A DNA stretch of 64,000 nucleotides from Klenkia soli (GTDB lineage Bacteria > Actinomycetota > Actinomycetes > Mycobacteriales > Geodermatophilaceae), in assembly GCF_900103975.1 (NCBI RefSeq), contig NZ_FNIR01000010.1, positions 1-64,000 of the forward strand. The letters run 5' to 3'. The notes below the pieces were generated by a model. That model did no database searches. It was not told the DNA's origin and saw only the letters and a list, made by a program, of their open reading frames with translations. This document shows, piece by piece, positions 9,067-16,816 of the stretch (positions are counted from its first letter, which is position 1; every line of letters starts with the position of its first letter). A program made the position numbers and the translations under genes.

Positions 9067-9453
9067 GTGCCGTTGCGCGACCTGCAGACCATCACCCTGT
9101 TCGTCGAGGACCTCGACGCCGCCCGCCGGTTCTACGCCGCCGTGTTCGACGGGCGGGAGCTCTTCTCGGACGACGTCTCGACCGCGCTGTCGATCGGCAA
9201 CGTGGTGGTGAACCTGCTGCAGGCCGACCGGGCGGACGAGCTCGTCGAGCCCGGTGCCGTGGGTGCTCCCGGTGCGCCCCGCTCCCTGCTGACCGTCGAG
9301 GTGGCCGACGTGGACGCGGTCTGCGCCGAGCTCGCCGGGCTGGGGGTGGTGCTGCGGAACGGTCCCCAGGACCGTCCCTGGGGCGTGCGGACGGCGACGT
9401 TCGCCGACCCGGCCGGCCACCTGTGGGAGGTGGCCGCACCGATCCGTGGGTGA
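9067..9453 (+). CDS. VOC-family (glyoxalase/bleomycin-resistance fold) protein
   Basis: A 128-residue single-domain vicinal oxygen chelate protein. It opens LRDLQTITLFVEDLDAARRFY, continues with a second beta-alpha unit (LLTVEVADVDAVCAELAGLG), and ends VRTATFADPAGHLWEVAAPI, where the Glu is a usual metal ligand. GTG 9067 follows GAGGAG at five bases. It is the last gene of the acyl-CoA run. Its substrate cannot be predicted; such proteins range from isomerases to resistance proteins. Confidence 0.85.
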   Translation: MPLRDLQTITLFVEDLDAARRFYAAVFDGRELFSDDVSTALSIGNVVVNLLQADRADELVEPGAVGAPGAPRSLLTVEVADVDAVCAELAGLGVVLRNGPQDRPWGVRTATFADPAGHLWEVAAPIRG

Positions 9454-9631
9454 CGGTTGCTGCCGCCCCCGGCTCGGTCGCGCTGTCCGGGCCTGCCAGG
9501 CGCCCCCCCGGCGAGTCGCGCGGAGCTCCGCGACGACCATGCCGCAGACCTCCGACATCTCGTCCTCCACCTGTGGACAGGCTCCTGAGCTGTGCATTCA
9601 CCTCGCCACGGGTCCCGGCATGCGGTATTCT

Positions 9632-9647
9632 TCGCACATACGTTCGA
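9632..9647 (+). promoter_or_regulatory. LexA-type SOS box
   Basis: The site reads TCGCACATACGTTCGA, one mismatch from the actinobacterial LexA consensus TCGAAC-N4-GTTCGA. It lies 22 bases before the chosen GTG of the DUF222-HNH gene. LexA sites upstream of 13E12-family genes are known from mycobacteria, so damage induction is the likely meaning. Confidence 0.6.
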
Positions 9648-9669
9648 TCTGGGCAAGGGGTGGTGTGCG

Positions 9670-11667
9670 GTGGGCCCGGTGGTGGTCGGTACCCGGTTCG
9701 GGTTGTCGTTGGGCATCGCGCAGGTGGAGGTGTTCGCCTCGGCTGCGGCGAAGGCTGCGGTGCTGGAGGCCGAGCGGGCTGCGCAGGTCGCGGCTGGTGT
9801 GCCGGTGGATCTGGTGCACCGGCCGATGCGGTTGTCCGAGCTGCTGGTCACCTCTGCCACGACCCGGGCGGGGGTGCAGGCGGTGTTGGCCGACGTGGCC
9901 GAGGCCCAGGCCGAGTTGCATGCCTTGCAGGCCGCGGCGATCTCTCGGCTGGCCGAGCTGCAGCCGGCGCAGACCGTGCTGCCCGGTGCCCGTCCCGACG
10001 ACGCGGCTGACCCGGACCGTCCCGATGACTGGGTGGCCGACGAGGTCGCGGTCGTGCTGGGCATCAGCGTGGGGTCGGCGTCGGCGTTGGTGGCCAAGCA
10101 GCGGGCACTGTTCGAGCAGCTGCCTGGGGTGTGGGTGGCGTTGGCCGACGGCCGGATCGACGTGCGCCGCGCCCAGGTGCTGGTGGATGGCCTGGCCGAC
10201 CGCAAGCAGTCCGCCGGCGGTGGTTTGCCCGATGACGTGGTGGACGCCATCGCCGCCCAGGGCCTGGGGTGGATCGGTGAGGGCGTCGGTCCCACGCCGC
10301 TGGCCGACCGGATCGCCGGTGCGGTGATCGCCGCCGACCCGGCCGAGGCCGACCGCCGGGCCGAGCGCCGCAAGCGACGCCAGAACGTCACCAGCCTGAG
10401 CCAGGGCGACGGGCTGGCCGGGTTGCGCACCGACCTGGCCGACGCCGCTGATGTCGCCGACGAGCTCGAGGTCATCGACGCCCTGGCCGCCGCGATGCGC
10501 AAGAACGGGGACAAACGGCCCATGGGCCAGCTCCGGGTCGCCGCCCACCACCAGTTGGTCACCCGCCCCTGGGAGCCCCTGCCCGCCGACGTCGCCGCCG
10601 TGCGCTGGCAGCTGCGCCTGCGCGTGGACCTGGCCGACCTGGACCACCTCGGCCCCGTGCTGAACCCACCCGAGCAACCGACCCCGCCCAATGAGGCAGA
10701 GGTGGAGGAGGACGCGGCTGTTGATGACGGCCCGGCAGTCGAGGAGGAGTCGCCCAAGGCCCCACTGCAGCCCACGCCGACGCCCGACGACGGCGCGGCC
10801 CTGCTCGACGACACCCGTCTGACCGGTGGGTCGGGGGTCGCGTCCATCGGGGGGCTGACGGTGTCCCCGGTGGCGGTCGCCGAGTTGCTGGCCCGCTATG
10901 AGGCGCTGCTGGTCACCGGTCCCCGCGGGTGGGTCGACGGCGGTGAGGTGTGGTTCGAGATCGTCGATGCCACCGGTCGGCTCCGGGCCCTCACCTCACC
11001 GACCCAGGCCCGCGCCGCCGATCACCGCGGCACCGGCCTCGCACCGCCACCGGCGGTCGACCGGTACAGCCCCAGCGCCGAGCAGGTCCGCTTCGTCAGA
11101 GCACGCGACCAGCACTGCCGGTTCCCCGGCTGCCACCGGCCCGCCGAGTACGTCGACCTCGATCACGTCACCGCCTACGACCACGACGACCCGGCGGCGG
11201 GCGGCCCGACCTGCGTGACGAACCTGGTGTGCCTGTGCCGAAGGCACCACCGGCTCAAGACCCACGCGCCGGGCTGGGTGTTCGCCATGGACCCCGACGG
11301 CACCCTGCACGTCACCCCACCCGGCGGATGCACCCGCACCACCCGACCCGACCGCATCGCCGAGGTCGACATGTCGACACCCAGCCACCTCCAGAGCCTC
11401 ACCGACCTCCTGGGCCCCACCCCGAAGCGGTACCGCTCACCCACCCCGGAGAAACGCGCCGCACGCCGCGCCACGGCCGCCGAACGTGCACGACTCGCCG
11501 CCGACATCGAGGCCGAGCTCACCGCTGCGGCCGCCCGACTCGCGGCCGAGCACGGTGCCGAGCAGGTCGACGACCGTCCCGAGCAGTCGATCGTGCAGGA
11601 CCGGGACCGGGACCCGGATCCAGACCCGTGCCAGGACCAGGCAGGGGATGATCCACCGCCGTTCTGA
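9670..11667 (+). CDS. DUF222 / 13E12-family HNH endonuclease
   Basis: A 665-residue protein of the REP13E12 type, multi-copy in many actinobacteria. The DUF222 region spans roughly residues 40-400. A low-complexity acidic stretch (EAEVEEDAAVDDGPAVEEE) interrupts it near residues 340-370. The HNH nuclease site is near residues 480-530: CRFPGCHRPAEYVDLDH, then CLCRRHHRLKTHAPGW, with paired Cys likely holding a structural zinc. A charged tail follows. GTG 9670 is chosen because AAGGGG lies nine bases upstream and the SOS box precedes it; an earlier GTG at 9592 would place the SOS box inside the gene. Role unproven; mobile-element or DNA-damage functions have been proposed for the family. Confidence 0.88.
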   Translation: MGPVVVGTRFGLSLGIAQVEVFASAAAKAAVLEAERAAQVAAGVPVDLVHRPMRLSELLVTSATTRAGVQAVLADVAEAQAELHALQAAAISRLAELQPAQTVLPGARPDDAADPDRPDDWVADEVAVVLGISVGSASALVAKQRALFEQLPGVWVALADGRIDVRRAQVLVDGLADRKQSAGGGLPDDVVDAIAAQGLGWIGEGVGPTPLADRIAGAVIAADPAEADRRAERRKRRQNVTSLSQGDGLAGLRTDLADAADVADELEVIDALAAAMRKNGDKRPMGQLRVAAHHQLVTRPWEPLPADVAAVRWQLRLRVDLADLDHLGPVLNPPEQPTPPNEAEVEEDAAVDDGPAVEEESPKAPLQPTPTPDDGAALLDDTRLTGGSGVASIGGLTVSPVAVAELLARYEALLVTGPRGWVDGGEVWFEIVDATGRLRALTSPTQARAADHRGTGLAPPPAVDRYSPSAEQVRFVRARDQHCRFPGCHRPAEYVDLDHVTAYDHDDPAAGGPTCVTNLVCLCRRHHRLKTHAPGWVFAMDPDGTLHVTPPGGCTRTTRPDRIAEVDMSTPSHLQSLTDLLGPTPKRYRSPTPEKRAARRATAAERARLAADIEAELTAAAARLAAEHGAEQVDDRPEQSIVQDRDRDPDPDPCQDQAGDDPPPF

Positions 11668-11739
11668 CCGACGGAGGTGCCGCGTCGGCCGCAGCTGCAG
11701 CGCTGAGTCGGCACCCTCGATGCGCCGACCGGCAGTCCA

Positions 11740-11767
11740 CGGCCGGGGGAGCACCCGACCCCGGCCG
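11740..11767. terminator. Hairpin between convergent genes
   Basis: A perfect 9-bp stem (CGGCCGGGG pairing with CCCCGGCCG) around a 10-base loop sits between the convergent HNH gene and the minus-strand membrane gene. There is no T tract, as is common in high-GC actinobacteria. It may act as a bidirectional terminator. Confidence 0.45.
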
Positions 11768-11793
11768 CGGCTGTGCTCGACCGAATGGGTGGA

Positions 11794-12228
11794 TCAGCGG
11801 GCGGGGACGTCACCGGGGATGCGAACCGCGTCGTCGGACTGCGGGGCGACGGCCAGCTGCAGGGCGGCCGACACCGTCGCGATCCCGCCGCTGACCGCGG
11901 CGACCTGGCGGTAGCTGGGCCAGATCAGCGCGGCCGGGACCATGCTCGCGGCGTGCAGCGCGTCGACCGCGGCACCCACCTGCAGCGCCTGGCGGGTAGG
12001 CGTGGCCAGCAGCACGGCGCTCTGCACCACGGTCCGCGCACCCAGCACCCGCACCAGCCAGCTCCGCGGCGCCCGCTGGCCGGGGGCGAGGTGCCGCACG
12101 GTCCACGCCGGCGCGACCAGCATGCCCAGACCCACGGCACCCACCACCGCGGACACCGCCCGGCTCCGCGCGTGGCGCTGGCTCCGGCTGGGGAGTTCGT
12201 CGTGCCGGTCCGGGCTGCTGGAGGTCAT
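11794..12228 (-). CDS. Small integral membrane protein
   Basis: A 144-residue protein with a charged amino end (PDRHDELPSRSQRHARSR) followed by about four hydrophobic segments, including AVSAVVGAVGLGMLVAPAW, VVQSAVLLATPT and VSGGIATVSAALQLAVA. It resembles the DUF4267-like small membrane proteins of actinobacteria, but I do not recognise it with certainty. The ATG at 12228 lies 38 bases after the stop of the thioesterase gene on the same strand, so it may be the last gene of that transcript. Confidence 0.6.
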   Translation of the reverse strand: MTSSSPDRHDELPSRSQRHARSRAVSAVVGAVGLGMLVAPAWTVRHLAPGQRAPRSWLVRVLGARTVVQSAVLLATPTRQALQVGAAVDALHAASMVPAALIWPSYRQVAAVSGGIATVSAALQLAVAPQSDDAVRIPGDVPAR

Positions 12229-12266
12229 GCCCTGCGGGCTACCCGGTGCCGCCCACCGGAACCGGA

Positions 12267-13040
12267 TCAGCGCGCCCGGACCAGCAGCGGCTGGCTCACC
12301 TCGCCGTACACACCCCCGGCGTCCGCGATCGTGCCCGTGCACAGCCCCAGCCCGTTCTCGCCGATCCGGGTCCGGCACGCCAGGTGCACCCACTCGCCCT
12401 GCGCCTCGCGGGTCAGGTGACAGGTCATCCCCGGCGGGATCGACAGCCACTCGGCGATCGGCAGCTCGACCGAGATCCCGTTGGCGGCGTCCGCGGCGAT
12501 CAGCGTGCGGTCGGTGCCGGTGAGCTCCTCGCCCGCGACCAGCGGTATCCGCACGCGGGTCCAGACGTCGGCAGCGCCGACCTGCTCGGGTGACCCGGCG
12601 GTGTACCGCCAGTCCAGCGCCTCCTGGTACCCGAAGTCCGGCAACCCGGGGAACACGACGGTGCCCTCGTCGGGCACCGGGGGCGGCGCCACGGCCGGGG
12701 TCACCACCGGCGGCGTCGGGCCCGGGGCCAGGGACCACACCCGCGCCACGGCCACCGTCCGCCCGTCCACCGTCATCACGGCCTCGGTCAGGTCGATCCG
12801 GCGCCCCGGTCGGACCGGCGACACCTCGACGGTCAGCTCCCGCCGCGGGATGGCCCCGAAGAAGTCGACGGACACCCGCGCCGGCTGCTGCCCACCGGCG
12901 GCCGCGGCCAGGTGCGCGAGCAGTGCGGACGGCGGACCGCCGTGCTGGGCGCCGACGTCCCACGGGCTCTCCGTCGCGCGGGTCGGGGTGAACCGGCCCT
13001 CGCCCAGCGGGAGGTAGAAGGCCTCGGCGATCTCGTCCAT
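12267..13040 (-). CDS. Thioesterase family protein (TesB-like double hot-dog)
   Basis: A 257-residue acyl-CoA thioesterase-like protein with two hot-dog repeats. The first contains GAQHGGPPSALLAHLAAAA and ARVSVDFFGAIPRRELTVEV; the second has VELPIAEWLSIPPGMTCHLT and ENGLGLCTGTIADAGGVYGE. This layout is typical of the actinobacterial acyl-CoA thioesterase domain proteins that act on medium or long acyl-CoAs. The ATG at 13040 is only ten bases from the stop of the next hot-dog gene, so they are probably co-transcribed. Confidence 0.85.
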   Translation of the reverse strand: MDEIAEAFYLPLGEGRFTPTRATESPWDVGAQHGGPPSALLAHLAAAAGGQQPARVSVDFFGAIPRRELTVEVSPVRPGRRIDLTEAVMTVDGRTVAVARVWSLAPGPTPPVVTPAVAPPPVPDEGTVVFPGLPDFGYQEALDWRYTAGSPEQVGAADVWTRVRIPLVAGEELTGTDRTLIAADAANGISVELPIAEWLSIPPGMTCHLTREAQGEWVHLACRTRIGENGLGLCTGTIADAGGVYGEVSQPLLVRAR

Positions 13041-13050
13041 GCGCCGGACG

Positions 13051-13542
13051 CTAGGGGATCGCCGTCCGGATCTCCTCGGTGCGGGCCTCGACCTCCCGCC
13101 GCAGGTCCCGGCGCAGCACCGCGGCCGCGTGCCGGCGGCGCTGGTCGTCGGTCGCCAGCTCAAGCGGCGGCACGGCGACCGGCCGGCGCTCGGCGTCCAG
13201 GGCGACCATCGTGAAGTAGCAGCTGTTGGTGTGCCGCACCTGGCCCGCCCGCAGGTCCTCGGTGGTCACCCGGATGCCGATCTCCATCGACGTCCGCCCC
13301 GTGTAGTTCACGCTGGCCTGGAAGGTGACCAGCTCACCGACCCGGATCGGCTCGCGGAAGACGACCTGGTCCACGCTGAGGGTCACCGCGTAGGTGCGGC
13401 TGTACCGGCTGGCACAGGTGTAGGCCACCTGGTCCAGCAGCTTGAGCAGCTGCCCGCCGTGCACGTTCCCGGAGAAGTTGCTCATGTCCGGGGTCATCAG
13501 CACGGTCATCGACAGCCGGTGCAGTTCGTCGTCCCCGGTCAT
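13051..13542 (-). CDS. Acyl-CoA thioesterase (YciA/BFIT-type hot-dog)
   Basis: A 163-residue single hot-dog protein. Diagnostic segments are SNFSGNVHGGQLLKLLDQVA (the G-GG-D turn and active-site helix), VDQVVFREPIRVGELVTFQA, and SYFTM-type HTNSCYFTMVALD. This is the cytosolic acyl-CoA hydrolase family usually acting as a hexamer. It precedes the double hot-dog gene on the same strand. The plus-strand secreted nuclease gene starts 75 bases away, so the region 13543-13617 should hold divergent promoters. Confidence 0.9.
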   Translation of the reverse strand: MTGDDELHRLSMTVLMTPDMSNFSGNVHGGQLLKLLDQVAYTCASRYSRTYAVTLSVDQVVFREPIRVGELVTFQASVNYTGRTSMEIGIRVTTEDLRAGQVRHTNSCYFTMVALDAERRPVAVPPLELATDDQRRRHAAAVLRRDLRREVEARTEEIRTAIP

Positions 13543-13617
13543 GCCGGCAGATCCTGGCAGAACCCGGCGCGTGTCGGACCGCGGCCCGCCCGGGCCCGCG
13601 CAGCACCCTGGACGGCG

Positions 13618-14526
13618 ATGAGCCGCGACCCGCTGAAGGTGACCTCCACCCGCCTGCCCGGCACGCGGTCGGGGCTGTCCCGCGGCGGCCGGCGCACCCT
13701 GCTGGCTGTCGTGGCCGCGATCGCCGTGCTGCTCGGGGTCGGCGTGGGCGCGCTCGGCCAGGACCCGACCACCAGCCCGACGGCGGCCACCACGCCAGCG
13801 CCGTCCACGCCAGCGCCGTCCACCCCTGAGCCGTCCACCTCAGCGCCCGCGACGAGCAGCCCCACGCCGGCGCCGGTCACGCTCGACCCCGACACCGGGC
13901 TGCTGGGCGAGGACGACGCGGCGGCCGCGGTCTCGGCCGCCCCGCCGGGCACCGCGCTGGCCGCCCTCGCGCAGCTGCCCGTGCAGGGCCGCGCGCCGCG
14001 GACCGGCTACGACCGCGACCAGTTCGGCAGCGGCTGGGTCGACACCGACCGCAACGGCTGCGACACCCGCAACGACGTGCTGGCCCGAGACCTGACCGCC
14101 GAGCAGTTCCGGCCGGGTACGAACGACTGCGTGGTCACCAGCGGCGTCCTGGCCGACCCGTACTCCGGCACGACGATCTCCTTCCTCCGCGGCCAGGGCA
14201 CCAGCGAGGAGGTGCAGATCGACCACGTCGTCGCGCTGTCCAACAGCTGGCAGACCGGCGCCCAGCAGTGGGACGAGCAGACCCGGGTCGCCTTCGCCAA
14301 CGACCCGCTCAACCTGCTGGCCGTCGACGGCCCGCTCAACCAGCAGAAGGGCGACGGCGACACCGCGACCTGGCTGCCGCCCAACCGGGCCTACCGCTGC
14401 GCCTACGTCGCCCGCCAGGTCGCCGTGAAGCTGACCTACGGCCTCTGGACCACGCCCGCGGAGCACACCGCGATGGCCACCGTGCTCACCAGCTGTCCCG
14501 AGGAGCCGCTGCCGGTCGCGGGATGA
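13618..14526 (+). CDS. Secreted HNH nuclease, DUF1524 type
   Basis: A 302-residue exported protein. A basic amino end precedes one hydrophobic segment (TLLAVVAAIAVLLGVGVGA, residues 29-47), giving a signal peptide or membrane anchor. A Pro/Ser/Thr linker follows that contains imperfect 15-bp tandem repeats coding APSTP. The carboxy domain has the DUF1524 nuclease core: EVQIDHVVALSNSWQTGA, NDPLNLLAV and NQQKGDGDTATWLPPN, which supply the His-Asn-His-type residues. Secreted DUF1524 proteins are common in actinobacteria and probably degrade extracellular DNA. ATG 13618 was chosen as the first Met before the signal. Confidence 0.88.
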   Translation: MSRDPLKVTSTRLPGTRSGLSRGGRRTLLAVVAAIAVLLGVGVGALGQDPTTSPTAATTPAPSTPAPSTPEPSTSAPATSSPTPAPVTLDPDTGLLGEDDAAAAVSAAPPGTALAALAQLPVQGRAPRTGYDRDQFGSGWVDTDRNGCDTRNDVLARDLTAEQFRPGTNDCVVTSGVLADPYSGTTISFLRGQGTSEEVQIDHVVALSNSWQTGAQQWDEQTRVAFANDPLNLLAVDGPLNQQKGDGDTATWLPPNRAYRCAYVARQVAVKLTYGLWTTPAEHTAMATVLTSCPEEPLPVAG

Positions 14527-14615
14527 CGCCCGTCCGGGTGATCGCCCGACCCCGACCTGGTGACGCTGCGTGAGCAGCAGGGGCGCCGGGCCGACGGGTG
14601 CCCTAGACCTGGGGT

Positions 14616-15308
14616 GTGCCTGCCTCCTCGCCGCCGCGCCGGCGGTCCCGCGTCCGGGTCGCCGCCCTGCTGCTGGTCGTGGTCGAGGTCCCGCTGCTCC
14701 TGGCGATGCTGGTCGCCCAGCTCGCCGACCCGACGCCGGCCCGCGCCGCCGGTGAGCACGCCTTCCTGCAGCGCGCCGCCGACGGCACACCGGTGACCTG
14801 GGACCCGTGCAGCCCGATCGGCTACGTCGTCAACTGGGACCACGCCCCGGACGGCGCGGTGCAGCTGGTGGCCGAGGCGGTCGACACGGTCGAGGCGGCC
14901 ACCGGGCTGACCTTCACCGCGCTGGGGTCGACCCGGCTCACCCCGGCCACCACCCGGGCGACCGACGCGTTGCCGGCCGGCGCCGAGGTGCTGGTGGCCT
15001 GGGCCCCCGCGGCCGACGACCCGCTGTTCCGCACCGGTGACGTCGTGGGCTGGGCCCGCCCGGTGCCGGTCGGTCCCGTCTACGGCCGGGGCCAGGTCGC
15101 CCTCGACGCCGACTGGTACGCCGACGCCACGCCCGAGCAGGCCCGGGCGGTGCTGCTGCACGAGCTGGGGCACCTCGTGGGGTTGGACCACGTCGAGGAC
15201 ACCAGCCAGCTGATGAGCGACCGCAACGTCGGCACGGAGGAGTACCAGCAGGGCGACCTGGAGGGGCTGGCCCGGCTCGGCCCACTCGCCGGACCCCGCT
15301 GCGCCTGA
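14616..15308 (+). CDS. Secreted matrixin-like zinc metalloprotease
   Basis: A 230-residue exported protein. The amino end (PASSPPRRRSRVR) and a hydrophobic segment at residues 14-35, ending near ARAAG, form a signal peptide. The catalytic zinc motif is HELGHLVGLDH near residue 186, the metzincin HExGHxxGxxH form, followed by LMSDRN in the Met-turn position. A companion block, WDPCSPIGYVVNWDH, is shared with the second metalloprotease at 15922-16815. GTG 14616 is the likely start. The physiological substrate is unknown. Confidence 0.85.
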   Translation: MPASSPPRRRSRVRVAALLLVVVEVPLLLAMLVAQLADPTPARAAGEHAFLQRAADGTPVTWDPCSPIGYVVNWDHAPDGAVQLVAEAVDTVEAATGLTFTALGSTRLTPATTRATDALPAGAEVLVAWAPAADDPLFRTGDVVGWARPVPVGPVYGRGQVALDADWYADATPEQARAVLLHELGHLVGLDHVEDTSQLMSDRNVGTEEYQQGDLEGLARLGPLAGPRCA

Positions 15309-15337
15309 ACCGGGGTGCGGTCGGATAGACAGTGCAC

Positions 15338-15871
15338 ATGACCGAGGCGACCACGATGTCCGACTCCGGCTGGCTCTCCCGCGAGGAGATGGATGCCGCC
15401 CGCGAGCGGCTGCCGATCCTCTACGTGGACGCCGTCCCGGTGCGGGTGGACGACCACGGCGCGGTGACCAAGGTCGGGCTGCTGCTGCGGGTGGGCAGCG
15501 ACGGGCAGATCAAGCGGGCGCTGGTCTCCGGCCGGGTGCTCTACCACGAGCGGGTGCGCGCGGCGCTGCTCCGGCACCTGGAGAAGGACCTCGGCCCGCT
15601 GGCCCTGCCGCGGGTGCCCCCGGCCCCGCAGCCCTTCACCATCGCCGAGTACTTCCCGACACCGGGGGTGACCCCGTTCCACGACCCCCGCCAGCACGCG
15701 GTGAGCCTGGCCTACGTCGTCCCGGTCGAGGGCGACTGCGAGCCCCAGCAGGACGCCCTGGAGCTGACCTGGTTCAGCCCCGACGAGGCCCGCGAGCCCG
15801 GTGTGCTGGCCGAGCTGGCCAACGGGCAGAGCGCCCTGGTGGTGCAGGCCCTCGCCCATCTGGGGGTCTGA
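15338..15871 (+). CDS. NUDIX-like protein (DUF4916 type)
   Basis: A 177-residue cytoplasmic protein resembling the actinobacterial DUF4916 group, which has a NUDIX fold. It opens SGWLSREEMDAARERLPILY and has KVGLLLRVGSDGQIKRALVSGRVLYHE. The classical NUDIX box Gx5Ex7REUxEExGU is not intact; the segment RVRAALLRHLEKDLGP occupies that place. Hydrolase activity is therefore uncertain. It ends with an acidic ELTWFSPDEA block. It lies between two metalloprotease genes on the same strand. Confidence 0.7.
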   Translation: MTEATTMSDSGWLSREEMDAARERLPILYVDAVPVRVDDHGAVTKVGLLLRVGSDGQIKRALVSGRVLYHERVRAALLRHLEKDLGPLALPRVPPAPQPFTIAEYFPTPGVTPFHDPRQHAVSLAYVVPVEGDCEPQQDALELTWFSPDEAREPGVLAELANGQSALVVQALAHLGV

Positions 15872-15921
15872 CCCGGCGCGGTGCGTGACGCCGCCGGTGG
15901 CGCACCGGACACTGGACGGCG

Positions 15922-16815
15922 ATGAGCCAGCCCTGGGACGACCAGCCGACGCAGCGGTACCTGATCCCGCTGTGGGACCCGCCGGCGCCACCGCCGCCCC
16001 CGCGCCGCCGGCGCGTGTGGCCGACCCTGCTGGCGCTGGTCGTCGTCCTCGCCGTGGCCGCCGGCGGGTGGTACCTGGGCACCGGCCGGACGCCGTCCCT
16101 GCCGCTGGTCACCCAGCCCTCGGTGGCGCCGGTCGAGGCGACGCGCACGGTCCCGACCCCCGGCCACGAGGAGTCCGACGAGCCGCTGGGCACCCCGCCC
16201 GCGGCGCCGGACAGCGACGTCTACGGCTTCATCGCGACCCAGGACGACGGCGTGACCCCGGTGGCCTACGACCCCTGCCGGCCGGTGGAGGTCGTGCTGA
16301 GCACCGACGGCGCCCCGGTGGACGCCGAGGCGATGGTGGTCGACGCGCTGGCCCGGATGACCGAGGTCACCGGCCTGCAGTTCCGCTACGAGGGCACCAC
16401 CGACGAGCTGCCCGGCAGCGACCGCGCGGCCTACCAGCCCGACCGGTACGGCGACCGCTGGGCGCCGGTGCTGGTCGGCTGGCGCACCCCCGAGCAGGAG
16501 CCCGCGCTGGCCGGCGACGTCGCCGGGCTGGGCGGCAGCGCCTCGGCCGGGCCCGAGGGCGGCCCGGTCGCCTACGTCACCGGCAGCGTCACCCTGGACG
16601 GCCCCGAGTACCAGACCCTGCTCGCCGACGGCGACGAGGCGCTGGGCCGGGCGATCCTGCTGCACGAGCTGGGCCACGTCGTCGGCCTGGCCCACGTGTG
16701 GGACGAGGACCAGCTGATGGCGGCGACCACCAGCGGCGACGTCCTGGACTTCGCCGACGGCGACCTGGCCGGCCTGGCCCGCCTGGGCGCGGGGGCGTGC
16801 GTCCCCCAGCTGTGA
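15922..16815 (+). CDS. Membrane-anchored matrixin-like metalloprotease
   Basis: A 297-residue paralogue of the protease at 14616-15308. The cytoplasmic amino end is proline-rich (DPPAPPPPPRRRRVW), followed by one membrane segment (residues 34-53) and no obvious cleavage site, suggesting a type II anchor. The outer domain has VAYDPCRPVEVVLS, then the zinc motif HELGHVVGLAH near residue 250 with LMAATTSGDV as Met-turn region. The stop is one base away from the end of the convergent JetC-like gene. Substrate unknown. Confidence 0.85.
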   Translation: MSQPWDDQPTQRYLIPLWDPPAPPPPPRRRRVWPTLLALVVVLAVAAGGWYLGTGRTPSLPLVTQPSVAPVEATRTVPTPGHEESDEPLGTPPAAPDSDVYGFIATQDDGVTPVAYDPCRPVEVVLSTDGAPVDAEAMVVDALARMTEVTGLQFRYEGTTDELPGSDRAAYQPDRYGDRWAPVLVGWRTPEQEPALAGDVAGLGGSASAGPEGGPVAYVTGSVTLDGPEYQTLLADGDEALGRAILLHELGHVVGLAHVWDEDQLMAATTSGDVLDFADGDLAGLARLGAGACVPQL

Positions 16816-16816
16816 G

